DNA of 64,000 bases, from contig CAWHTG010000003.1 in NCBI GenBank assembly GCA_963832245.1, positions 372,001 through 436,000 of the forward strand, written 5' to 3'. How positions within the stretch are numbered: position 1 is the first letter of the stretch; each line of letters begins with the position of its first letter. This DNA is from JABDBE01 sp963832245. Lineage in GTDB: Bacteria > Acidobacteriota > Terriglobia > Terriglobales > Acidobacteriaceae. The notes under the pieces were generated by a model. It was not told the DNA's origin and searched no databases. It was given only the letters and a program-made list of their open reading frames with translations. Positions 8,427 through 17,123 of the stretch are shown here, piece after piece. Made by a program: the position numbers and the translations under genes.

Positions 8427-9101
8427 TCATTTCCACGGCCACATCGCCCCTACTTTTCGGTTCACACCGTAAACCAGCGAGAGCGACGCGAAGGAAATCG
8501 CCAGCAGGACGAGCGCGGTCTGATTTGCGGCAACATAATTCAGCGCCTGTACCTGATCGTAGATGTCGATAGAAACCGTCCGCGTCACGCCCGGAATATT
8601 TCCCCCGATCATCAGTACCACGCCGAACTCGCCCATGGTGTGGGCGAAACTCAGAGCCACTCCGGTCGCGAGTCCGGGAAGAGATAGTGGCAGGATGACC
8701 CGGAAAAAGGTTTGCAGCTTCGAAGCGCCAAGTGTGGATGAGGCCGCGATCAACCTCGGCTCGACGAGCGCGAAAGAAGCGGCGAACGGTTGCACCGCAA
8801 AGGGCAGGCTGTAAATGACCGAACCGATTACAAGACCGGCAAAAGTAAAAGCAAGCGTGTGCCCGGTGAGCGATTGCCATGCGCGTCCCAGGGGGCTCCG
8901 GGTGCCCAGTGCGACCAGGACGTAGAAGCCGAGCACAGTCGGCGGCAGCACGATTGGCAGCGCGACGAGAGCTTCGGCGAGAAACTTCCAGCGCCAGCGC
9001 GAGTAAGCGATCCAATAGGCGATGGGCAGTCCGAGAACGGCCAGCACCGCGGCGACCAGCGCCGCCAACCGGATTGTCAGCCAGAACGCTTGCCAGTCCA
9101 T
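8427..9101 (-). CDS. modB: Molybdate ABC transporter permease ModB
   Basis: 224 residues from the ATG at 9101, which has GGAG close upstream; an in-frame GTG at 9116 is less likely. Five to six transmembrane helices carry the permease fold, with the cytoplasmic EAA-type loop AASSTLGASKLQTFFRVILP that docks onto the ATPase, and the GEFG segment typical of ModB/CysT permeases (SFAHTMGEFGVVLMIGGN). It forms the membrane channel for molybdate with ModC. Only about 60 bases separate its stop from modC, so they form one unit. The periplasmic binding protein gene modA is absent from both sides. Confidence 0.9.
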   Translation of the reverse strand: MDWQAFWLTIRLAALVAAVLAVLGLPIAYWIAYSRWRWKFLAEALVALPIVLPPTVLGFYVLVALGTRSPLGRAWQSLTGHTLAFTFAGLVIGSVIYSLPFAVQPFAASFALVEPRLIAASSTLGASKLQTFFRVILPLSLPGLATGVALSFAHTMGEFGVVLMIGGNIPGVTRTVSIDIYDQVQALNYVAANQTALVLLAISFASLSLVYGVNRKVGAMWPWK

Positions 9102-9243
9102 CCGCCTCCGTCTCACTCAGCAATAAACACAGGTCAGTATAGCCAAGCAAGTCCCGATGTGGGCTGAAACCGACGCGGAATGTTCACTCATCACAAGGGC
9201 TCGAGCCATGGGACGGCTACGATAACGGCTCAGGAGGTTCGGG

Positions 9244-9609
9244 ATGGAGATTCAGGATGCAATCAACGTGATCCGCGCTTTGGCCGACGGAATGAATCCG
9301 GAGACGCGCGAAGTGCTCAAAGAGGACTCGATCTGCCGGAGGCCGCAAACCGTCATGGCGTTGAACCGCGCCCTGGCGGCTCTGGTCACACAGCAGGAGC
9401 GGGAGCTCAAGAAGCCGGCGAGCGCGGGGCAGTACTGGTCGCGATCGGAAGACAAACAGATTTGCGAGGAGTTGCGCAAGGGAATGGATTTTGAAGAGAT
9501 TGCGAAGACTCACAACCGTACCGTGCCCTCGATTATCGTTCGCCTGGTCAAACTGCGGAAGATTGCGCCCAACAAATCTGGTTCGCTGTTTCCGCCACAG
9601 GTGGCATAA
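9244..9609 (+). CDS. Small HTH-like protein of unknown function
   Basis: 121 residues. The N-terminal half has a pattern shared by many uncharacterised bacterial proteins: INVIRALADGMNPETREVL, then EDSICRRPQTVMALNRALAAL. The C-terminal half (about 66-105) reads like a helix-turn-helix: WSRSEDKQICEELRKGMD, then FEEIAKTHNRTVPSIIVRL, with the W...ED...L...G...EIA...RT...I..RL spacing. It may therefore bind DNA or accompany a helicase-type protein, but the target is unknown. The gene starts well (GAGGTTCGGG before the ATG) and precedes the very large secreted protein by 14 bases. Confidence 0.65.
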   Translation: MEIQDAINVIRALADGMNPETREVLKEDSICRRPQTVMALNRALAALVTQQERELKKPASAGQYWSRSEDKQICEELRKGMDFEEIAKTHNRTVPSIIVRLVKLRKIAPNKSGSLFPPQVA

Positions 9610-9623
9610 GGAAAATCCGCAAA

Positions 9624-12600
9624 ATGCGCAGCGCGTTAAGCCGGTCGCGGGATAGGCCTGACAAGCGGGGGCGAGCATGCCCGCGCCCATATTGGCTGCA
9701 GTTGTTGCTGCCACTGTTCCTGGGCCTGGCTAATTCCGTGGTTTGCGGACAGGAAGTGAATCACGATTCGAAATTAATATCGGCGGGCCGCGAGGAGCGC
9801 GAGCGGCGAGTATCACAGGAGCGGTGGATTCTGCGCGGGCGCAACGCGCCGGGGCAGTCGGGCGCGGCACAGCGATATCGCGCTTACTTGCAGAAGATGC
9901 AAATGCGGGCCGAGCAGGTGGCGACGGTGCAGAAGGTAGGGAGTTCGTCGCCGTCTCCTGCGTTGGTTTGGACGCCCCTCGGGCCAGCGCCGTTAGCCTC
10001 GGACGCGAGCGGCGTCGGCGAGTTCAACTACGGCTGGGTCTCCGGGCGCGCGACTGCGGTTGCGGTTGACCCGGCGGACGCGACTGGAAACACGGTTTAC
10101 ATTGGCGGGGCCTACGGTGGGGTTTGGAAGTCTACGAATGCGGGCCCGGCCAGCCAGAATCTGGCGAATGTCATCTGGCAACCCGTCACCGACAACCAAC
10201 CAACCCTAGCCGTAGGCGCAATCGCTATTCAGCCGGGAAATACGAACGCCAATAACAGCGTGGTTCTAGTGGGCACGGGAGAGGCCAACAGTTCCGCTGA
10301 TTCTTATTACGGTTTGGGCATTCTGCGATCTCCCAATGCGGGCACGAGCTGGGCCCTGATTTCCTCAGACACTACGGGGACACGATCGTTCGCGGGGATG
10401 GCATTCAGCAAGATTGCTTTCAGCAGCAATCCTGCCAGCGTGGCGGTCGCGGCCACTGCCGGAGCATCGGAAGGAATCATTGAAGGTTTGGCGAATCCGC
10501 TGACCGCGAATCTTGGACTTTATTATTCGAGCGACAGCGGCAACTCCTGGACGTATGCCACTGTGAGCAACGGCGGCGTGCCCACGGCTCCGGGTTCTGC
10601 GACGTCGGTTGTGTACAACGCGGTCGCGAACAACAGCGCGGGAGAATTCTTTGCGGCGCTGCGCTATCACGGTTTCTACTCGTCTCTCGATGGCGGCCAG
10701 ACGTGGACTCGGTTGCCCAATCAACCCGGCGGGCTGACCACAACCGCATGCCCCGCGAATCCGAGTTCGTCGAGCTGTCCGATCTATCGCGGCGAAATCG
10801 CTGTAGTTCCCGGCCGCAACGAAATGTACGTCTGGTACGTGGACGCAAACGATTTTGATCAGGGTATCTGGACATCCCTCGATGGCGGCAATACCTGGAA
10901 CCAGATCGACGACGCGGGCATTATCAATTGCGGTGACCAGCTTGGTTGTGGAACCGAACAAGGCAGCTACAATCTGGCGCTCGCGGCGGTGCCCAATGGT
11001 AACAGCGGAGTTACCGACTTATATGCCGGGGCCATCAACCTTTACAAATGCGAAATCTGGAGCGGATCGCCCAATTGCAGCGGCACGGGAGCGAATACCT
11101 TTCTCAATCTTACCCATGCTTACGGGTGCAGTTCCATCGCCATGGTTCATCCCGCGCAGCACGCCGTGTCATTCATGGTCAACACCAGTGCGCAGGATGT
11201 GATGTACTTCGCCAACGACGGCGGGATCTACCGCGCGCTGGATGGCTATGGCCTACTGACAGGAACATGTGGCGGTGCCAATCCATTCGACAGTTTGAAC
11301 AAGACGCTGGGATCGATGACCCAGTTTGTTTCGTTTTCTCAAGCTTCCGGCGACCTCAACACAATTCTTGGAGGAACGCAGGGCAACGGTTCCGCGGGGA
11401 CGCAATCGGCAGTGGCGAACGGTCCTCTCTGGCGGAGCGTAAATTTTGGGGACGGCGGTTACACCCAGATTGATCCCACCAACGAAGATGAGTGGTTTGT
11501 CTCCAGTCCTCCTGACTCAACCTCCGGAGTCAATATTTTCAGTTGCTCGTCTGGAATCAACTGCGACACGGAGAATTTCCAGAACAGTCAAGTCGTGAAC
11601 AGCGAGAGCGTGGGCGGCGACACCGGGGCTTACTATCCGCCGTACATTCTCGATCCGCAGAGCGCGGTTGAAATGGTTGTGGGCACCTGCCGGATGTGGC
11701 GCGGGCCCAGCGCAGGCGGCGCATTTACAGTTCTGAGCCACAGCTTTGAGAGCGGCGGCGACGGCATCTGCACCGGTGGCGAGATCAATCTTGTGCGGTC
11801 GCTGGCATTGGGGGGAGCGCCCGACAGTAACGGTTTTTCTAATGTCATTTACGCGGGGACGGATGGCTATGGCCCGCTCATTCCCGCTGTTCCTCCCGGG
11901 GGACACGTCTGGGTGAGCACGGATGTCGCAGCAGGAACGTCGACCTGGGTTGATCAGACGGGTGCGATCAATCCCAATAACTTTCCGATTTCTAGCATCG
12001 CAATGGACCGCTCGGATAAACAAGGTCTGACGGCATACCTCAGCATCATGGGCTTCAGCACCGCGAGCTTTCCCACGTCGCATGTGTGGCAGACAACCAA
12101 TGGTGGATCCTCGTGGACGGATTTCACCGCCAATCTGCCCGATGCGCCGGCGAATGCGGTGTTGGTGGATCCCGGTTCGGTTCCGACAAATGGAACTGTG
12201 TACGTGGCGACCGACGTCGGAGTGTTCTCCAGCAGCACGGCAACGCCGAGTTGGACGGAAGTCGGGCCAGCGCCCAACAGCGGTCAGGCTGGATATCTCC
12301 CGAACGTTTCCGTGAGCGCATTAGGAATGTTCATCGATAGTGCAGGCAGCAAGTGGCTGCGTGCGTCCACTTACGGGCGCGGTGTATGGCAGTTTCTGCT
12401 GACGACTTTTCCGGACTTTTCATTCTCCGTCGCAAACACTCCGATGACTGTGTTTGCCAGCCAACAGCCAGCCCAGTTCAACGGTACGATGGTCGCCTTG
12501 GACGGTTATAACAGTTCCGTAACTCTGAACTGCGCCCCTGGACCGACTGCACCTCCGCCAACTTGCTCGGTTGCTCCCGGCAGCATAAAGCCGACTGCGG

Positions 12601-14264
12601 CAGGCGCCCCATTTACTGTGACCGCCAGCGGCACTCCCCAAAGTTACGCTTTTAACGTTCACGCAGTCGGAACCGATCCGCATGGGATCACCCACGATTC
12701 TCCAGTGACCCTGAACGTAGTCGATTTCGCATTGACCGCGCCATCGCCTCCGAGCATCGGAGTCGGTCCATCGAGTGTTTCCGGACCAGTGTCGTTCCAG
12801 GTGACGGCGCAAGGACCCTTCAACGACACCGTAAATCTATCCTGCGGAGGTCTCCCCACCGGCGCAAGCTGCAACTTTTTGCCAGCAAGTTCGGTGAATC
12901 CAACGTCCAGCAGTCCGGTTCCAATCACGCTCACCGTCAGCACAACATCGAGCGCAACCAGCGGCACATTCCCAATCACGATCAGCGGTTCGGTGACGAA
13001 TGGCTCCACCAAGACGCAAAGCTTTTCTTTGACGATTACGCTCGACTACTCACTGGGGATCAGCAACCCGTCGCTGCAGGCGGACGTGAATGCCGCGCCA
13101 GTGTTCTACAACGGTACATTGACCTCGCTGAACGGCTACAACAGCCCAGTGAATCTGGGTTGCGGGCCGGGTGCAACTGCCCCGCCGCCGACTTGCTCGG
13201 CCTTACCCACGCCGCTGGTTCCGACCACGAACGGAGCGCCATTCACGGTCGCGGTAGGCAGCAATCAATGCTCTCCGGCAGGTACTCCGCCGCACACTCC
13301 CTTCAGCTTTAACATCGTGGCCCAAGGCACGGATTCGTCGAAAACTTCACACACATTTCCGGTGACATTCACGGTGACCTCCCATTCTCAGGACGACTTC
13401 ACGTTAGAAGTGACGCCACCCTCGAATACAGCGCCGGTGAACACGCCGTCCCAGTTCAGCGGGAGCCTGATGGGAACTGTCTGTTACAACTACCCAGTAC
13501 ATCTGTCGTGCGGGTCCAACGCTCCGCCGACCTGCCAATTCTCCCCAGCAACCATCATTCCCAGCCTCAGCGGCACGCCATTCGGTCTAACCCTGAGCAG
13601 CGATATAGCGGCGACTTACAATTTCGAAGTCGCAGCGGTGGGCAGCGACCCGAACGCCACTATCCACTCTTTCCCTTTGAGCTTCACCACTACGGGCAGC
13701 GGCTCGGGCCCAGGTTTCGCTTTCACTATCACACCAAACCCTGGCATCGAGTCACTGCCGGCAGGCCAACCGGCGATTTATGATCTCGACGTGTCGCCGT
13801 CGGCCGGGACGTTCCCAAGCAATGTCACACTGGCGTACTCCAACAACTGTCCGCCCTTGAGCACGTGCGGACTCAGTTCCACGCAGGTGGGTAAAGGCAG
13901 CGGAGATACACACGTAACCTTCACAATCACAACCACCGCGCCGGTTATCGCTGGATTGCATCCGACACGTGCACTCAGATCGCTCAGTTACGCACTATGG
14001 CTTTCCTTGCCGGGGTTGATCGTGTTTTTGGAGAGAGCGGGACGAGGTCGCCAGCGCCGGCGTCGGTTTGTATTTTTCTTTTTGCTCACGCTGATTATTC
14101 CTCTACTCTGGATAGAAATTGCTTGCAGCAGCGGCCTTCAAGGCAATGGTACTGGCGGAAACGGACAAAAGGGCACGCCTTCAGGAACCTACACCATGAC
14201 TGTGACCGCTACCGTGAGTGGATCTCCGCAACGATCGGCGCAAGTGCAGCTGACTGTCAACTAG
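9624..14264 (+). CDS. Giant secreted sortilin/BNR-propeller protein with Ig-like repeats
   Basis: 1546 residues. A signal peptide follows a basic start (hydrophobic core 24-40, VVCGQ). Residues 110-930 carry repeated BNR/Asp-box-like motifs (GGVWKSTNAG, LYYSSDSGNSW, SSLDGGQTW, TSLDGGNTW, QTTNGGSSW), so one or two beta-propellers like those of sortilin/VPS10 or sialidase-fold proteins. Residues 935-1420 hold four or five Ig-like domains of about 100 residues with repeated cysteine pairs (LNCAP...PTCSV, LSCGG, LGCGP...PTCSA). A hydrophobic hairpin around an RGRQRRRR loop follows, then a last Gly-rich strand segment. Probably surface-anchored, for adhesion or carbohydrate/protein binding; no catalytic residues recognised. 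Confidence 0.8.
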   Translation: MRSALSRSRDRPDKRGRACPRPYWLQLLLPLFLGLANSVVCGQEVNHDSKLISAGREERERRVSQERWILRGRNAPGQSGAAQRYRAYLQKMQMRAEQVATVQKVGSSSPSPALVWTPLGPAPLASDASGVGEFNYGWVSGRATAVAVDPADATGNTVYIGGAYGGVWKSTNAGPASQNLANVIWQPVTDNQPTLAVGAIAIQPGNTNANNSVVLVGTGEANSSADSYYGLGILRSPNAGTSWALISSDTTGTRSFAGMAFSKIAFSSNPASVAVAATAGASEGIIEGLANPLTANLGLYYSSDSGNSWTYATVSNGGVPTAPGSATSVVYNAVANNSAGEFFAALRYHGFYSSLDGGQTWTRLPNQPGGLTTTACPANPSSSSCPIYRGEIAVVPGRNEMYVWYVDANDFDQGIWTSLDGGNTWNQIDDAGIINCGDQLGCGTEQGSYNLALAAVPNGNSGVTDLYAGAINLYKCEIWSGSPNCSGTGANTFLNLTHAYGCSSIAMVHPAQHAVSFMVNTSAQDVMYFANDGGIYRALDGYGLLTGTCGGANPFDSLNKTLGSMTQFVSFSQASGDLNTILGGTQGNGSAGTQSAVANGPLWRSVNFGDGGYTQIDPTNEDEWFVSSPPDSTSGVNIFSCSSGINCDTENFQNSQVVNSESVGGDTGAYYPPYILDPQSAVEMVVGTCRMWRGPSAGGAFTVLSHSFESGGDGICTGGEINLVRSLALGGAPDSNGFSNVIYAGTDGYGPLIPAVPPGGHVWVSTDVAAGTSTWVDQTGAINPNNFPISSIAMDRSDKQGLTAYLSIMGFSTASFPTSHVWQTTNGGSSWTDFTANLPDAPANAVLVDPGSVPTNGTVYVATDVGVFSSSTATPSWTEVGPAPNSGQAGYLPNVSVSALGMFIDSAGSKWLRASTYGRGVWQFLLTTFPDFSFSVANTPMTVFASQQPAQFNGTMVALDGYNSSVTLNCAPGPTAPPPTCSVAPGSIKPTAAGAPFTVTASGTPQSYAFNVHAVGTDPHGITHDSPVTLNVVDFALTAPSPPSIGVGPSSVSGPVSFQVTAQGPFNDTVNLSCGGLPTGASCNFLPASSVNPTSSSPVPITLTVSTTSSATSGTFPITISGSVTNGSTKTQSFSLTITLDYSLGISNPSLQADVNAAPVFYNGTLTSLNGYNSPVNLGCGPGATAPPPTCSALPTPLVPTTNGAPFTVAVGSNQCSPAGTPPHTPFSFNIVAQGTDSSKTSHTFPVTFTVTSHSQDDFTLEVTPPSNTAPVNTPSQFSGSLMGTVCYNYPVHLSCGSNAPPTCQFSPATIIPSLSGTPFGLTLSSDIAATYNFEVAAVGSDPNATIHSFPLSFTTTGSGSGPGFAFTITPNPGIESLPAGQPAIYDLDVSPSAGTFPSNVTLAYSNNCPPLSTCGLSSTQVGKGSGDTHVTFTITTTAPVIAGLHPTRALRSLSYALWLSLPGLIVFLERAGRGRQRRRRFVFFFLLTLIIPLLWIEIACSSGLQGNGTGGNGQKGTPSGTYTMTVTATVSGSPQRSAQVQLTVN

Positions 14265-14470
14265 AAAAAGCCCGAGCTCTTTCAGCGCCAGGTAGCACGA
14301 GTGAAAAGGTTGCGAAAACTCGACATTGCCTGCTTTCCCAATTCAACGCCTCCGGTTCACCCGCGGAGACGCTCACTACGTTCATCCTTGCGCGTTGCAC
14401 GGCTCTTCTGTTTATCTTAATCAGGCATCGTTCGATGTTCTAGATGTTCTAATGGAAGCCGTGCCTGCCC

Positions 14471-15703
14471 ATGCCTGATCAGCGCTTTGACATTGTCATT
14501 ATCGGTGGAGGAATTGTAGGTCTGGCCACTGCGCTGCAATGCGGCCGCACTTTCCCCAAGCTGCGGCTGCTGCTGGTGGAAAAAGAAGAGCGGGTGGCCT
14601 TCCACCAAAGCGGGCACAACAGCGGCGTGATCCACTCCGGAATCTACTACAAGCCGGGTTCGTTGAAGGCGAAGTTGTGCGTGGAAGGGGCGGCTGCAAT
14701 GACCGCATTCTGCCGCGAGCATTCGATACCCGTCGAGATTTGCGGCAAGATCATCGTGGCAACCACAGTCGAAGAACTGCCGCGCCTACAAGGATTGCTG
14801 CAACGCGGGCAGGCCAATGGAATCGTTGGACTGAAATTATTGGATAAGACACAAGCCCGCGAGATCGAGCCGCACTGCGGAGGCGTCGGATGGCTGCACG
14901 TACCGGGCACGGGAATCACTGATTACGTGGCCGTTTGCCAAAAATACGCCGAGCTGATTGCCGCGCAGGGAGGAACGGTACGAACCGGAACCGAAGTCGC
15001 TGGCATTGCGCAGAGCAACGGAGAAACAGTCATCGAAACCAACCGTGGATCGTTGCAGACGAAATATGTGATCAACTGCGCCGGCTTGCACAGCGATCGC
15101 GTAAGCCGCCTCGCCGGAGAAAAAACCGAAGTGACGATTGTGCCCTTTCGCGGCGAATACTACGATCTGGTTCCGGAAAGAGAGAATCTGGTTCGCGGCT
15201 TGATCTATCCCGTGCCCGACCTGCGTTTCCCGTTCCTGGGCGTGCACTTCACACGCCGAGTTGGTGGCGGGGTTGATGCTGGACCCAACGCGGTGCTGGC
15301 GTTCAAGCGAGAAGGCTATCGGCGAGCCGATTTCAGCCTGCAAGACGCGGCCACCACGTTTGCGTATTCCGGGTTCTGGCGGATGGCGGCAAAATACTGG
15401 CGCAGCGGCGCCGGGGAATTTTACCGCTCGTTCCACAAGCCGGCTTTTGTGCGCGCCCTGCAAACATTGCTGCCGGAAATCAGCAGTGCGGATTTGGTAG
15501 CGGACGGCGCGGGCGTCCGCGCGACCGCCGTGAGTCGTGATGGATCCCTGGTGGACGACTTTCAGTTCGTGTGTTCGCGCAACATGCTGCATGTATGGAA
15601 TGTTGTGTCGCCGGCAGCAACTGCATCACTTCCTATCGGGCGTGAGATCGTGCGCATGGCGCAGCAGGGATTCGGCCTGGCCACAACGGCGCACGATTTG
15701 TGA
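14471..15703 (+). CDS. lhgO: L-2-hydroxyglutarate oxidase/dehydrogenase LhgO
   Basis: 410 residues, about the usual length. FAD-dependent oxidoreductase of the DAO family: Rossmann motif IIGGGIVG (10-17) with E37 after LLLVE, then the family-diagnostic HNSGVIHSGIYY (49-60) and PGSLKAKLC. The C-terminal catalytic part contains DLRFPFLGVHFT and ADGAGVRATAVSRDG. LhgO oxidises L-2-hydroxyglutarate to 2-oxoglutarate and feeds electrons to the membrane quinone pool, removing a metabolic side product or completing glutarate/lysine breakdown. It stands alone here, with no csiD or gab genes nearby, which fits a metabolite-repair role. Confidence 0.9.
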   Translation: MPDQRFDIVIIGGGIVGLATALQCGRTFPKLRLLLVEKEERVAFHQSGHNSGVIHSGIYYKPGSLKAKLCVEGAAAMTAFCREHSIPVEICGKIIVATTVEELPRLQGLLQRGQANGIVGLKLLDKTQAREIEPHCGGVGWLHVPGTGITDYVAVCQKYAELIAAQGGTVRTGTEVAGIAQSNGETVIETNRGSLQTKYVINCAGLHSDRVSRLAGEKTEVTIVPFRGEYYDLVPERENLVRGLIYPVPDLRFPFLGVHFTRRVGGGVDAGPNAVLAFKREGYRRADFSLQDAATTFAYSGFWRMAAKYWRSGAGEFYRSFHKPAFVRALQTLLPEISSADLVADGAGVRATAVSRDGSLVDDFQFVCSRNMLHVWNVVSPAATASLPIGREIVRMAQQGFGLATTAHDL

Positions 15704-16050
15704 CAAAGCGTCGCTCGGCTCACCAGTTTCGGGATTTCTAACCACAGCAAGGGCTGTTCGCGCGCGGAACTAGGCCAGGGCGACTTAGTTGTATCCTTTG
15801 AATTCATAGGTTTAGGGGGAACCTTTAGGGTTACGGGTTTACTTTTCCAATATGGCACTAAAGTGCCATTTACGGTGTATAGTTGTGAGAATAAAGTCTC
15901 AGTGAACCGAGTCGCTAGGGGTGGCGGCCGGTCGGGGTGGGCATTTCTCCTCCGTGCATTTTTGACCCGTCCTTGCGGTTGTTTTTTAACTTCTGGCCAA
16001 ACAACTTCCAACCCTGCGTGGGGTTTTACTCCTGTGGGTTGGTCTAACGG
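15704..16050. other. Gap with a perfect ATGGCACT palindrome
   Basis: About 350 bases upstream of a LuxR-type regulator. At 15852-15869 ATGGCACT-AA-AGTGCCAT is a perfect 8-bp inverted repeat, a candidate operator. It resembles a sigma-54 site (TGGCAC), but the GG-GC spacing is nine rather than ten. No coding frame is credible in the gap. Confidence 0.45.
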
Positions 16051-16899
16051 ATGGATCGTCTGGAAGCCCCCTCCGGACACATGGTGTTTATTCTTATGGC
16101 TCACGCTATTGCCTTACCTGAAGTTTCTGAAGTGATCCGAGTGTTGGCCGCTGACGCTACCAGAATGAACAGCCAACTTTTGGCTGCCGCGCTGGAGCGT
16201 GACAAACGATTTGAAGTGCTGGATCCGGTTTCGGACGCCCGGGGAATCATCGCCGCCGTGGCTAAGCAAAAGCCGGCAGTGGTGGTGGTCAGCGCGGAAT
16301 TGGACGACGACAAGCGAAAAGGGTTTGAAGTTGCCCGCGAACTTCGTGCCCTGCACCCGGAGACGCGCGTGGTCATGTTGCTCGACGCCTCGGAACGCGT
16401 CCAGGTCGTGGAAGCGTTTCGCACCGGGGCGCGAGGTGTTTTCTGCCGCAGCGAGTCGTTGATGTCGTTGGCCAGGTGCATCCAGTGCGTCAGCGAAGGC
16501 CAGATCTGGGCCAACAGCAAAGAACTGCGCTACTTGTTAGAGGCGCTCGGCGAAGCCTTGCCGCTGCGAGTCGTTGACACACGCGGCGCCGCGTTGCTTT
16601 CCCGGCGCGAAGTCGAAGTGGTCCGCTGCGTGGCCGAAGGCTTGTCGAATCGCGAGATCGCACAACGGCTGGGCCTGACCGAGCATACGGTGAAGAATTA
16701 TCTGTTCCGCATCTTCGACAAGCTGGGAGTTTCCAAGCGGGTTGAAGTTGTTCTCTATGCGTACAGCTTGGGCGGCGTGGCGGGCATCGCCGAGTCAAGC
16801 GATAGCAGCAACGGGAAGAAGAAAATTCCTCCCGTAGTTACCAATAAAGTGGTAGGAACATCTCCGGCGGTATCCCAATTTCCATCACCGGCGCGGTAG
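16051..16899 (+). CDS. LuxR/NarL-type regulator with degenerate receiver domain (copy 1)
   Basis: 282 residues; the true start may be the ATG at 16081 or 16096. Residues 28-150 have the receiver fold, but the phospho-acceptor strand reads AVVVVSAELDDD, so the usual Asp is Ser81, and the conserved Lys is Arg133; phosphorylation is unlikely. Residues 182-240 form a complete LuxR-type HTH (LSRREVEVVRCVAEGLSNREIAQ, then HTVKNYLFRIFDKLGVSKR, both split by the turn). The C-terminal 40 residues are low-complexity. It is closely related to the gene at 18599, and the pair flanks an ExeA-like ATPase gene. Likely a phosphorylation-independent transcription factor. Confidence 0.85.
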   Translation: MDRLEAPSGHMVFILMAHAIALPEVSEVIRVLAADATRMNSQLLAAALERDKRFEVLDPVSDARGIIAAVAKQKPAVVVVSAELDDDKRKGFEVARELRALHPETRVVMLLDASERVQVVEAFRTGARGVFCRSESLMSLARCIQCVSEGQIWANSKELRYLLEALGEALPLRVVDTRGAALLSRREVEVVRCVAEGLSNREIAQRLGLTEHTVKNYLFRIFDKLGVSKRVEVVLYAYSLGGVAGIAESSDSSNGKKKIPPVVTNKVVGTSPAVSQFPSPAR

Positions 16900-17043
16900 G
16901 GAGGCATAGTTGAACCGCCGGCCTCCGCCGACTCGGGCGTTTCAAAGTCATCCTGCAAGCTGGCATGTAGCCCACTGAAAGAAGGGTGGCCCACCCAGCC
17001 CGAGTGCAGTCTAAATCACATATATAGAATGAGGGTGCCACAT

Positions 17044-17066
17044 CCTTTCGCGTTCTGTGCGAAAGG
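17044..17066. repeat. CCTTTCGC hairpin repeat
   Basis: CCTTTCGC (17044-17051) and GCGAAAGG (17059-17066) form a perfect stem with a 7-base loop, extended imperfectly by CCAC/GTGG. A half copy (CCCACCCTTTCGC) occurs near 19447. It lies between convergent genes and may serve as a transcription stop. Confidence 0.6.
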
Positions 17067-17123
17067 GTGGGAGGCGAGGGTGCGGGACGGAAAAGGCTAT
17101 CAAAGAAGTAGCTGGGCCGCCGC

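Noticed and set aside
8383..9150. 255-codon open frame overlapping modB in another frame
   Set aside because: Arg/Ala-rich translation without domains; modB in this interval has full permease features and better start.
14837..15592. 251-codon frame antisense to lhgO
   Set aside because: No family features and lies wholly inside a complete enzyme gene.
15852..15869. Sigma-54 promoter at the ATGGCACT palindrome
   Set aside because: GG to GC spacing is nine, not ten; kept only as a possible operator.
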